Source: Megaustenia siamemsis
Lineage: Eukaryota > Mollusca > Gastropoda > Stylommatophora > Ariophantidae
Direction: 5' to 3'
Length of the DNA stretch: 64,000 bases
Assembly: GCA_032433765.1 (NCBI GenBank)
Contig: JAVIAB010000073.1
Span: 63,444,199-63,508,198 of the forward strand
The notes below the pieces were generated by a model. That model saw only the letters and a program-made list of their open reading frames with translations. It was not told the DNA's origin and searched no databases. The position numbers and the translations under genes were made by a program. This document shows, one piece after another, positions 1-8,727 of this stretch (positions are counted from its first letter, which is position 1; every line of letters starts with the position of its first letter).

Positions 1-5
1 GGCGG

Positions 6-375
6 GTGATCGAGTTCGACTGGTCCTTGGCAGAGCTAATTTTAAAAAATAGTTATGCCCCAGCTTGGACGGGGGAACTGTTTACCATCAGTCACTTGAC
101 AACTGAAACAAAACCCGTTACATATGTGCTGAAAGACGATAAGGGCGATGAAATAGAGGGATCATTCTACGCACAAGAAATTCAAAATGTCGGAGACAAG
201 ATCGAGTACAGGGTCGAGAGGGTTATAACCCAGCGTCGCACGTCATTGGGACGAAAAGAAAGTCAAGTGGCATGATTCCTCATTCAACAGTTGGATACCA
301 GACAAAGGACATTGTCAGATACAAAAACTAGAGATGGTAGAAGAAGGTGAATCTTTTGATGACCCTGTTTTGCGA
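6..375 (+). pseudogene. Polinton/Maverick integrase C-terminal fragment
   Basis: An open frame at 6-275 encodes the last part of a retroviral-type integrase with a chromodomain-like end. It has a KPVTYVLKDDKGDEI stretch, then EIQNVGDKIEYRVERVI, the usual shape of the chromodomain that closes Polinton integrases. The frame runs into a stop near 273, and the recognisable continuation lies in the next frame downstream, so there is a frameshift around 245-262. The N-terminal catalytic core lies outside the window. The neighbouring adenain-like protease supports a Polinton source. The copy is decayed. Assignment rests on motif shape plus context; a chromodomain-bearing LTR integrase is the main alternative. 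Confidence 0.6.
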
Positions 376-597
376 GCCCTGAATTCTGTTGGGGAGAGAA
401 CCTCGGTCTCCCCTTATCTCCCCTTGACCCGCACCAATTCTACCCGTCTCTCTCCATCTTGTTATCTCTCTGTTTTAAACTCCCCTACAAGTTATTGTCT
501 ACGCCAAGTTGGATTCAGTACTGGAAGTGTCCAAGACACGACAGGTTTTAACAGACTACGCTCTTTTAGAAACTGAACACGGGGGATATTTAGTCTC

Positions 598-927
598 TTG
601 ATGTCCGATATTTTCGTTCGACGTTGCTCCATTGTTAGTGTCCTCCCACGAAACCACTTACCACTCATCATCGACCCAATCAAAACTGCAGCCTTTGTCA
701 TAAACACCGACCCTGCCCACAAACCAGGTGAACACTGGGTGGCATTCTTTTACAACGGCCTTGGACAAATAGTGTATTTAGATTCCAACGGTTTACCTCC
801 CAGGCACATTGATATTTTAAACTTTATCGAGAGGAATTCACATGTTCCATTCGTCTACAACCCACGAGTGTTACAATATTTGTTTAGCAACACACGTGGT
901 CTATATTGTGTTTATTATATAATTTTA
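598..927 (+). pseudogene. Polinton adenain-like cysteine protease, interrupted
   Basis: The frame shows the adenovirus-type maturation protease layout. A His sits in a GEHWVAFF context near residue 42, an acidic residue in YLDSNG near residue 60, and the catalytic Cys in LYCVYY just before the break. In Polintons this enzyme processes capsid proteins. The reading is cut at 927 by insertion of an EGF-gene unit (928-2931). Sequence after the right-hand duplication (2944-3072) is open in the matching phase and ends with TGA at 3070-3072, so it is probably the C-terminal part of the same protease. The upstream start is uncertain; ATG at 598 is the first Met of this open segment. Confidence 0.72.
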
Positions 928-2150
928 TTTCATGTAATTCGGACACAAATTCTGCGTCAGTTGAAGCAACTCTCAATCAATCTTAGAACTCCTAGTTTAG
1001 GATTTATGTGAATGACTTAACAATCCGGACAGTTTCACATTAAAACTAAATGGTTCTGCCTCATGTAGCATTGATTCATGGTTTGTAGTAGTAAGCACGA
1101 GATTGATGTCTTTTGCTCTGGGCCTGGTCTGTTAAAAAAAGTTACGGATAGTTTCAAATATCTGCTCCATCTACATTGGCGGGGGTCGGAATGTGGCTCT
1201 CAAATAGAACACAAACCAGGCCGACACATTTAATGCCTGTTATACAGGAGACGGATGTGGACCAGAGGCCGCAGTTAATGGCAAAACAAAGATCAATCTC
1301 TATGACAATGACTGCACACACACACAAAATTGAGAAGTGGAACCAGTCCTGTTTAGTGGTATCTGTACTTTGCCACGCCCCAGAAGATTCACATCATTTG
1401 AATCTATCATCAAGCTAGCACTATGATTCGGGTATAGAATGCCAATCTAAAGGCTTTCTCTGACAGGACAGTGGCGGCGTAGTGTCCCAGTATAATGATA
1501 TATCATACACGTAAATGGCACACATTAAGATTGAGTTCTCATCGACCATTTCGCAGGCCGGCAGTGCACTGACGGTGTATGAGATGCAATCATTTACCTA
1601 TTGTCTGGACCTATTCTGGATCTATTCTTGATCGTTTTGTGCAGTGTGAAGTGGGTGTGTCAAGGCAACTGTTCACATGGGATCTATGGACACGACTGCT
1701 CCAGATCTTGTCTCAGCGTCTGTCCTTTATTGGGAAAAAATCCGGAATATGCCTACAATGCAAACATCCTGGCTATACCTGTAATGACACTTGTCCCGAT
1801 GGTAATTTTGGACTACAGTGCGAACAGACGTGTTCAGATGGCTGTGACATCATATGTGACCCGGAAAGTGCAGATTGTACGTGCAAGGAAACGTACTACG
1901 AGTCAGACTGCACTCTCAGTGACAACTGTTTCAACGACACCTGTGAACAGTCAACCGGGAACTGTGCATGCAAAGGAACGTTCTACGGATCAGACTGCAC
2001 TCTCAAATCTCCGGTCAACAGTTTGAACATAACATGTGAACAGTTAATCGAGGCCTGCGTCTCGTATGTCGATGATCCCCACGTTAAGAAGAGTCTGCCG
2101 ACTACAACACACCCAAGCATATGGCTACCTCAATGTGTTCCTGTGCTAGA
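928..2150 (+). pseudogene. EGF-repeat secreted protein gene, copy 1 (broken)
   Basis: Homology to the copy at 43.6-45.1 kb starts at about 928, inside the fucolectin-like region, so the signal peptide and first EGF domain are missing. From about 1650 the frames encode Cys-rich EGF/laminin-like repeats with CKHPGYTCNDTCPDGNFG and CDIICDPESADCTCKETYY, spaced as in MEGF or scavenger-receptor-F proteins. Several frameshifts split it; the longest frame is 1579-2355. The C-terminus reads into the downstream minisatellite after a PSIWLP segment rather than into the hydrophobic tail kept by the copy at 62.4 kb. No introns are seen. Non-functional as it stands. Confidence 0.72.
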
Positions 2151-2570
2151 CTTGGTTCATTTGTTGGTGCTTTTCCGTGAGGCCATGACCCATGGCCATG
2201 ATATCTTAATGTGTTTCTGTGCTAGCCATGGCTCATATCTTTGCTTGTGTGTGTGTGCTGGCCATGGCTCATATCTTGGTGTGTGTCATGTTAGTCATAT
2301 CTCATATCTTGGTGTGTCCGTGTCAATCATGTTTCATATCTTTATGTACGTCTGAGTTTAGTAATATCTCATATCTTAGTGTGTATCTGTGTTAGTCATG
2401 TGTCATATCTTTGTGTGTATGTCTATGTCAGTCATATCTCATATCTTTATGTGCATGTTTATGTTAGTCATGTGTAATATATCTTGATGTGTGTCGGTGT
2501 TAGTCATGTCTCATATCGCTGTGTGCATGTTTGTGTTAGTCACATCTCATATCTTTGTGTGTGCATGTCG
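2150..2570 (+). repeat. Degenerate 36-38 bp minisatellite of unit A copy 1
   Basis: About eleven imperfect tandem units built on GTCATATCTCATATC followed by TTGTGTGTGCATGTCTATGTTA. The same array lies between the EGF gene and the conserved core in every unit A copy. Units vary by single-base changes and small indels, and spacers are absent, so it is not a CRISPR array. Confidence 0.85.
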
Positions 2571-2866
2571 GGCAGATGGTGCTCGTAAACCTGGGAGGGC
2601 CGACCATCTAAGGGCAGAATCCCCCTACAGAAAAGATCATCTGCTGCCTTGCAGGAAGATTGGGGACAATCAAAGGCTAAGGAAAGCAAACCAGAATAAA
2701 ATGCTGTCTGAAATCGAATGCACTGGGCCACTGGCGCAGAGTTTTAACGGGTGTTTAATCAGAGTGGATCTGGAAGACTCTAATTGTGATATTCGGACTG
2801 TGGGGGCGATCAACACACTTAACCATCTGAGAGTCTGGAATCCTACTCTGATTGAGTCCTGATCGC
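2571..2866 (+). repeat. Unit A conserved core, copy 1
   Basis: The core runs from GGGCAGATGGTGCTCGTAAA to GATTGAGTCCTGATCGCAG and recurs at 7336, 10142(-), 42620(-) and 61310(-). Open frames across it are not conserved between copies, so it is probably non-coding. Its right edge always abuts a dinucleotide microsatellite, which makes it look like the 3' terminal domain of unit A. Confidence 0.8.

Positions 2867-2935
<69 letters not shown>
2867..2935. repeat. (TA)n microsatellite, 3' tail of unit A copy 1
   Basis: About 34 uninterrupted TA dinucleotides follow the CTGATCGCAG end of the core. Equivalent positions hold (GA)n at 7.65 kb and (TA)n at 42.5 kb. Confidence 0.95.
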
Positions 2936-2942
<7 letters not shown>

Positions 2943-2943
2943 A

Positions 2944-3072
2944 AAGTGTCGTGGTGCCAGCATTAACATAATTTTCATGCCCTTTTCAACGAGACAACAT
3001 ATTAATGACCGTATCATTTATCGGTTGATGACGCCATGGATGCATCGACTTCGTGGAACAAACTTCAAGTGA
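2944..3072 (+). pseudogene. probable C-terminal part of the interrupted Polinton protease
   Basis: This 43-codon open stretch starts immediately after the second copy of the duplication at 2932-2943. It is in phase with the protease segment that stops at 927, and it terminates with TGA at 3070-3072. Its basic, hydrophobic composition fits the end of an adenain-like protease. The assignment depends on reading 928-2931 as a later insertion; no motif in the piece is diagnostic alone. Confidence 0.55.
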
Positions 3073-3138
3073 CTCATGGAATATGGCGGCTCTCTAAACA
3101 TGTCTCAACACGTCCAATTGACGTATTGAATTAGTTAC

Positions 3139-3445
3139 TATAAATAGACGGGCCACGCCCCCTTGTTATAGCGAATAAAAGGCAGCCATCAACCGAAAGA
3201 TCCTAGAGACATGGATGCCCCGAGTGATTTAATTTCCACACAGTCGCCAATTACCTATGCCGTCTTTGATCAAGGATTTGTCAAAATGGAGGGTGGTTGT
3301 GTATTGAACGCTATATGCATCAGTGTTTTGATAGACATTTAACTCAGACAGTTCCAACAAAGCAAGGAAGCCCAGATGACTAAAATTAATAAATTCTGCA
3401 GCAGGACAGTGACTTACTTTATGTATGTTTTATTGTGAAAATAAA
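3139..3445 (+). other. Promoter-like block and 43-codon ORF next to the Polinton remnant
   Basis: A TATA box, TATAAATA, lies at 3139-3146. About 65 bp later a 43-codon frame runs from ATG at 3211 to TAA at 3342, beginning MDAPSDLISTQSPITYAVFD. A poly(A) signal AATAAA follows at 3440-3445. The placement suggests the start of another Polinton gene, truncated by decay, but I do not recognise the peptide. It could equally be chance. Confidence 0.35.
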
Positions 3446-3449
3446 ATTA

Positions 3450-3830
3450 TATATAAAAACAGCATATTTGTGTGTTTTATTTGACTCCAATTTCTTTAAT
3501 TTTAAAATTATTTTTCATACTTGCTGTATTAAAATAGCGAAGGTAGAAGACAACAGTAACAGGTCTATAAAATTATCAGTCCCCTGAACATTCAGGTTGT
3601 CCTTCCGCCATTCAAGCACACTAACTCGGCCGCTATCAACAACAATAGGCTAGGAGGAAGGAAAGAAGGAAGACGACCGTGGTCACTAGATGAATTAGAT
3701 GTAAGGTCGATCACTTCAATGAAATTCTAGTACAATCCTTCTCCTAACTCTACTATGCATGAAAGTTACACCTCTGTAATCTCTACTAAACGAAAGTCAC
3801 GCCTCTGTCATAACCCCACTAAGTGAAAGT
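3450..3830. other. No gene seen
   Basis: AT-rich sequence with a purine-rich patch at 3655-3680. No coding motif or known repeat is recognised before the LINE tail that starts near 3831. Confidence 0.5.
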
Positions 3831-5040
3831 TATTGAGTTATTTGCGGGTCATCATCATTGCACATGTCCATAGATGTCCATAGATATTGCTCAGATCCTC
3901 TCAGCAATTCTCGCAGTGTCCAGCGACTGACGATTCCAGTTCTATGTTGGTTGATAAGTCTTCTTACACGGCCACTAAGTTTCTCATTTCTGGCTGTGCC
4001 CACCTTAACTCCCATTTCCATCATCCGAAGAAGTGACGTGGATCTGTGTTTGTCGAAGTCCTGTGCTCTTCCCACTTCTCGGAGGGCATTGATGATGTCC
4101 GCCCGATCCATTGGTCCGCTCTTTCATTTCCCTGTACTCCCGCATGTCCCGGGACAAAGACAAAGGTGACCTACGTATTTTGGATTTCTGCAACTACTCT
4201 ACCCATTGCGTGCGTATTGAGCCAGACTCCACTTTTTTATCATGCTCATCGAATCACTCAGTATACATGCGTGGGTGTAGTCTTGTGACTCTAACCATAT
4301 GAATGCCTTGGTCACTGCCATCACCTCCATTGTCATGCTACTCGTAGTCATGACGTATGCACCACTGTCTTCGTAGACTATCCTGCCTGCCGAGCGTGCT
4401 GTAAATGCCCATGCACTTCTTTGGTGTCGTCTTACAGATCCGTTGATCACTGCATCTTTCTCATCGGTGTTATCGCAGAGGAGACCGTTAACCTCAGCCT
4501 TAACCACGACCGGGTTCTGTTCCCTACTTTCCTGTCGAGTGTGACAATACACGAGAAAATCCCCTTGAAAGACGTAGGCACCGGTATCCACTCCTCACCA
4601 ACGCTGATATTGGTATGCCCACAGACCTGTTTGATGACACCTTCTGCTCGGCCCACCCATGATTTGCCTCTTTTTATCCTGGCACCTTTACCTGTGTTGA
4701 TTGAGCACGTGGTGCAATGGATGCTCTTTATCTGTACTAAACTTCAGGTATGCTTGTGCTCTCCAGATCTTTATTCTATCATCCATGGTTGGAAGTCAAT
4801 AAGATACCTCATTGCTACACAGGGAGTGTCCCTTGTACATCCCAAGATAATGCGCATGGCTTCATTTTGTATTTCACTCCAGCCTATCAATTTGAGACAA
4901 ATCAATTTACTGACAGTGGTGGTGCAAGGACTAATCCCTGGAATACAAGAGTAAGTAGCCTCTATTCGATGTTGGCAGCTGCCATGACCATCGAAGTAAG
5001 TGAAGTAAGTATTACCAAACATGAAAGTCACGCCTCTGAC
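3831..5040 (-). pseudogene. LINE-B fragment: RT C-terminus, RNase H and 3' tail
   Basis: Read on the minus strand, 5031-4771 holds the post-RT segment IQNEAMRIILGCTRDTPCVA, typical of Jockey/R1/I-group LINEs. Then 4591-4199 holds an RNase H domain: the acidic residue in MTMEVMAV and the Asp in ILSDSMSMI are visible. The 4111-3833 segment is the C-terminal tail beginning MDRADIINALREVG. The 3' end reads GATGATGACCCGCAAATAACTCAAT, shared with the copy at 35.9 kb. Frames are broken by several shifts. Other fragments of the family lie at 15.0, 25.9-26.9, 35.9 and 63.7 kb. Confidence 0.75.
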
Positions 5041-5167
5041 ATTTGCACACTAAAAGAATAATAATTTACCATCTCTCTAAAACAACGCCACAACAGTAGA
5101 CAGCTGATAAACTCATTAGCGCCCCCCAGCGGTCAATCTCATGGGCAAGCGCCCAATTTATCCTTTA
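5041..5167. other. Target region upstream of unit A copy 2
   Basis: Short non-coding stretch containing TAAACTCATTAGCGC near 5107. The same motif recurs just downstream of the inserted unit at 7688 and beyond. That fits one original sequence split by the insertion. Confidence 0.4.
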
Positions 5168-5178
5168 ATATCCTTCTG
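5168..5178. repeat. Target-site duplication, left (ATATCCTTCTG)
   Basis: Eleven bases, identical to 7669-7679, sit immediately outside the two ends of unit A copy 2. They are the clearest evidence that the whole EGF-gene unit moved as one piece. Confidence 0.85.
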
Positions 5179-5350
5179 GACGTCATGGGACGCACCAAGA
5201 TAGAAGTTCGTCCGAGTTCTAGCCGTGGTGTATACAATGCTGATCTTGAACATCGCGCTGTCTGTTGTCACAGCGAGTTGGCGGATTGTTAGAATTGTAA
5301 CCACGGGTTTGAAATAATTGTTTGTGCACATTTCGTTAACCACCGATGTA

Positions 5351-6640
5351 GATCAAGTCTTTATTCTGCTGGCTTTGTTTGCGACATTGGAAGCTAATGA
5401 CCTAACTGCATAACTTGTGTAGACGGTTGTTTCGGGGCAAATTGTGCGTTGCAGTGTCACTGCTTAAATCGCTCAGTTTGTGACAGGGCTACAGGGACAT
5501 GCACAAACGGTGACAGTTGTCGGCGAGAGCGTTTCGGACCGCAGTGTCAGTACTTTGATCTAGTTTGCAAATACGCCTAGGGATCTGGACCTACAGATCC
5601 GAACAGTTTCATGGTCTAATCAACATGTTACGGATTGAAGGGGCGATAGTTGCAAATTGGCGGGGGTCGGAATGTGGCTCTCAAACAGAACGCAAACCAG
5701 ACCGACTCATTTAATGCTTGTTAATACAGTGGACGGATGTGGACCAGAGGTCGCAGTTAATGGCAAAACAAAGACCAATCTTTATGACAATGACTTGCAC
5801 ACACACACAATTGAGAAGTGGAACTAATTCTATTTACTGGTATCTGAACTTTGACACGTCCCAGAAGACTCACACCATTTGAATTTATCATCGAGCTAGC
5901 ACTATGATTCGGGTAAAGAATGACACTCCAAAGGCTTTCTCTGACAGTGGCGGTGTAGTGTTCCAGTATAATGATATATCATATACCCAAATATTTATGT
6001 GAACACTATTGTAGTCACCATACAAGCGACAATGGCACACAGTAAGTTTGAGTTCTCACCGACCTTTTCGCAGGACGAGAGTGCACTGACGGTGTGTGAG
6101 GTGCAAACATTTACAGACACCTGTTGTCTGGACGGGCATTCTTGGTCGTTTTGTACAGTGTGTGGTGGGAGTAGCAAAGGCTGCACCGTCATCATCGGTA
6201 CGTGTCACTTCAACTGTTCGCATGGGATTTATGGACACGACTGCTCCGGGTCTTGTCTTAGTGTCAGTTCTTTATGTGAGGAAAATCCGGAAAATGCCAA
6301 CATTGCAAACATCCTGGCTATACCTGTGATGACACTTGTCCTGATGGTAATTTTGGGCTACAGTGCTAACAGACGTGTTCTGATGGCTGTGATATCATAT
6401 GTGACACAGAAATAGCAGACTGTACGCGCAAGGAAGCGTACTACGGGCCAGACTGCACTCTCAAATGTCCTGACCACTGTTTCAACGACACCTGTGAAGA
6501 GTCAACCGGAATCTGTTCATGCAAGGGAACGTTCTACGGTCAGACTGCACTCTCAAATCTCCGTACAACTGTTTGGACGATATCTGTTAACAGTTCATGG
6601 GGGCCGGCGTCTCGTATGTCGATGATTCCCACGTTAAGAA
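5351..6640 (+). pseudogene. EGF-repeat secreted protein gene, copy 2 (broken)
   Basis: A signal-peptide-like stretch, FILLALFATLEA, is read at about 5360-5395. A first EGF-like domain follows (CVDG...; 5425-5575), then the fucolectin-like middle (from about 5660, GGGRNVALKQ in homologous frame), then EGF repeats with FNCSHGIYGHDCSGSCLSVS near 6200-6260 and further Cys-rich units to about 6590. Stops (for example after LEANDLTA) and frameshifts break it, and no intact initiator Met was found. The coding part passes straight into the minisatellite after PSIWIP-like codons and a TAA near 6681. Confidence 0.7.
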
Positions 6641-6689
6641 GAGTCTGCCGACTACAACAAACCCAAGCATATGGATACCTTAATGTGTA

Positions 6690-7330
6690 CTGGATATTTT
6701 CTTTCTGTGCTGGACATGGTTCATTTCTTGGTGTGTTTCATTGCTAACCAAGGCTCATATCTTGGCTTGTGTGTGTGTGCTGGTCATGGCTCATATCTTG
6801 GTGTGTGTCATGTTAGTCATATCTCATATCTTGGAGTGTCCGTGTTAATCATGTCTCATATCTTTAAGTGTGTATGTGTTTAGTCATATCTCATATCTTA
6901 GTGTGTATCTGTGTTAGTCATGTTAGTCATCTTTGTGTTTGGGCTAGTGATATCTCATATCTCTGTGTGTATGTTTATGATAGTCATATCTCATATCTTT
7001 GTGTGTGCATGTCTGTGTATGTCACATCTCATATCCTTGTGTTTGCATGGCTATGCTAGTCACATCTCATATCATTGTGTGTGCCTATCTATGTTGGTCA
7101 TATCTCATATCTTTGTGTGCATGTCCATGTTAGACATGTGTAATTTCTTTTGTGGGTGCATGTCAATGTCAGTCATATCTCATATCTTTATGTGCATGTT
7201 TATGTTAGTCATGTGTCATATATCTTGATGTATGTCAGTGTTAGTCATGCCTCGTATCGCTATGTACATGTATGTGTTTGTCACATCTCATATCTTTGTG
7301 TGTGCATGTCTGTGTTAGTCACCTCTAGTG
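6690..7330 (+). repeat. Minisatellite of unit A copy 2
   Basis: Roughly seventeen degenerate 36-38 bp units of the CATATCTCATATCTTTGTGT type, homologous to the arrays at 2.2, 10.5, 43.2 and 62 kb. Short open frames through it are periodic and Cys/Ser/His-rich, but they change between copies and are not credible genes. Confidence 0.85.
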
Positions 7331-7650
7331 ACTCGGGCAGATGGTGCTCGTAAACCTGGGAGGGCCGACTATCTAAGGGCAGAATCCCCTTACAGAAAAG
7401 ATCACCTGCTGCCTTGCAGGAAGATTGGGGACAATCAAAGGCTAGGGAAAGCAAACCTGAATAAAATGCTGGCTGAAATCGGATGCACTGAGCCACTGGC
7501 GCAGAACACAGTGCAACGTTTTTAACGGGTGTTCAATCAGAGTGGATCTGGCAGACTCTAATTGTGATGTTCAGTTTGTAACACACCTAACCTGACAGAT
7601 GAGTTAATGTGAGGAGCTGAAATCCTACTCTGATTGGGTCCTGATCGCAG
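7331..7650 (+). repeat. Unit A conserved core, copy 2
   Basis: About 85-95% similar by eye to the other cores, again ending CTGATCGCAG. A short stretch near 7580-7620 differs from the other copies. Confidence 0.8.
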
Positions 7651-7668
7651 AGAGAGAGAGAGAGAGAG
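7651..7668. repeat. (GA)n tail of unit A copy 2
   Basis: Nine GA repeats at the 3' end of the unit, immediately before the right target duplication at 7669-7679. Confidence 0.95.
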
Positions 7669-7679
7669 ATATCCTTCTG

Positions 7680-8208
7680 CCGTTCAGGTATTAAACTCAT
7701 TAGCGCAGCTCTGTTAGACGGCTAGACCGGTTACTCAAGCGAAAAATTTCACAGATAAACGGGTCTTTCGTGAGTACCTGCTAAGTCATTAACGCGGCCC
7801 GTGTGTGTTTCTGTAGGTGTTGGTTACACTTCGCGGGCGCCTGCTAAACTCGTTAGCGCCTTTGGGCAGTAGATGTCAAATTCTATCGTTTAACTATTAA
7901 AACTCATTAGCGAGCCCGCCGCGACTAGTTGGCCAAGCACTGAGTATTTATCATTAGATGCAAAGAAATTTTAGGTATACATTAAAAATTGTCTTGAATA
8001 ACTACAAGCTTATTTTGAAAGCACAAAGTTATGTCACCCTGACCACCCCACTTTCATGTGAGTCCCCACTACGACGAAAGATCACCACGAGAGGTCACCC
8101 CACCCCATTTCCCTCAGCACGAGAGGTCACCCCGCCACGACGAGACATCACGAGAGGTCAACGAGAGGTCACCACGACCGGTCGCCTATGTTCTCATATA
8201 AGGAACAA
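7680..8208. other. Non-coding region with recurring CATTAGCG and CACGAGAGGTCA motifs
   Basis: AACTCATTAGCG-like words occur near 7692, 7787 (one or two mismatches), 7847 and 7896. A cluster of CACGAGAGGTCA repeats, partly tandem, occupies about 8080-8180. The only open frame (7958-8254) runs through these repeats and has no recognisable motif. Confidence 0.5.
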
Positions 8209-8692
8209 TTCTGAACATGTTAGGGTAGACTATTTATATAGGGCCAAATGTTAGGGGTCCTAATGCTGCACATTACTCATGAGGATTCCGAAAAAGGGCC
8301 TGTTGTGTAATACTCTCAGTTGGCTTCCGCAGTGTGTGTCCTATCCAACGCCATCGTCTTCGCTGTATCTCTTTATCCACTGTTACAATTCCATACTTTT
8401 ATTTGAGTGATTTTGTCCTGCCATTTCCATCCTTTTATTCTGCGTAAGCATCCATTAATGAAAGTTTGTATCTTCATGATTGTCAATTTTTTTGTTCTCC
8501 ATGTTTCACAGCCATATAATAGGACCGACTTACATTTGAGTTTTGAAAAAAAAATATTTTATTTAGCCTAATTTCTTTGGATTTCCATATGTTTCTCAGT
8601 GCAGCGAAAGCTCCTCTTGCTTTTGATATCCTTAGTTTTTTTTTATCATTTTCTGTTCCTCCCTCTTTATCTATTACTGCCCAGATATATGT
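8209..8692. repeat. Left copy of the ~485-bp direct repeat flanking LINE-E
   Basis: Nearly identical to 12808-13292; by eye the differences are homopolymer-length changes and one added A. The content is the minus-strand C-terminal part of an RTE/CR1-like LINE (YGCETW-type motif), which continues at 13300-13620 beyond the right copy. It looks like a pre-existing target sequence duplicated when LINE-E inserted. Confidence 0.85.
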
Positions 8693-8727
8693 CTATCTAT
8701 CTATCTTTCGTTCGCCTGAAGTATTGT

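Larger units (their letters stand above)
928..2931 (+). mobile_element. Unit A copy 1 (5'-truncated EGF-gene retroposon)
   Basis: The segment holds a 5'-truncated copy of the EGF-family gene, then the minisatellite, the conserved core and a (TA)n tract, in the same order as the copies at 5.2, 43 and 62 kb. It is bounded by a 12-bp direct repeat, TATATAATTTTA, at 916-927 and 2932-2943. The TA-rich part of that repeat merges with the (TA)n tail, so the exact edge is ambiguous by a few bases. The interrupted Polinton frame resumes on the far side, which supports true insertion. Confidence 0.7.
5179..7668 (+). mobile_element. Unit A copy 2, the most complete copy with exact target duplication
   Basis: This 2490-bp unit begins GACGTCATGGGACGCACCAA and ends in (GA)n after CTGATCGCAG. 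The order is 5'UTR-like leader, signal-peptide segment, EGF domain, fucolectin-like region, EGF repeats, minisatellite, core, microsatellite. An 11-bp direct repeat flanks it. There are no terminal inverted repeats, no transposase and no introns. A direct repeat of this length, a fixed 3' end and 5'-truncated sister copies fit target-primed retroposition by another element's machinery. Terminal sequences do not look like a Helitron (no TC...CTRR ends seen). Confidence 0.75.

Noticed and set aside
2150..2570. Possible CRISPR-like array
   Set aside because: Repeats are contiguous and degenerate with no unique spacers, and the genome is animal.
2670..3017. Minus-strand frame with a Tyr-Ile repeat protein
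   Set aside because: It is a translation of the (TA)n tract.
6868..7353. Overlapping short Cys/His-rich frames in the minisatellite (for example 6911-7228)
   Set aside because: They are periodic translations of the tandem repeat and are not conserved between copies.
5179..7668. Unit A as a Helitron/Helentron
   Set aside because: Minisatellite and gene capture would fit, but target-site duplications of 6-12 bp and missing Helitron-type ends argue against it.
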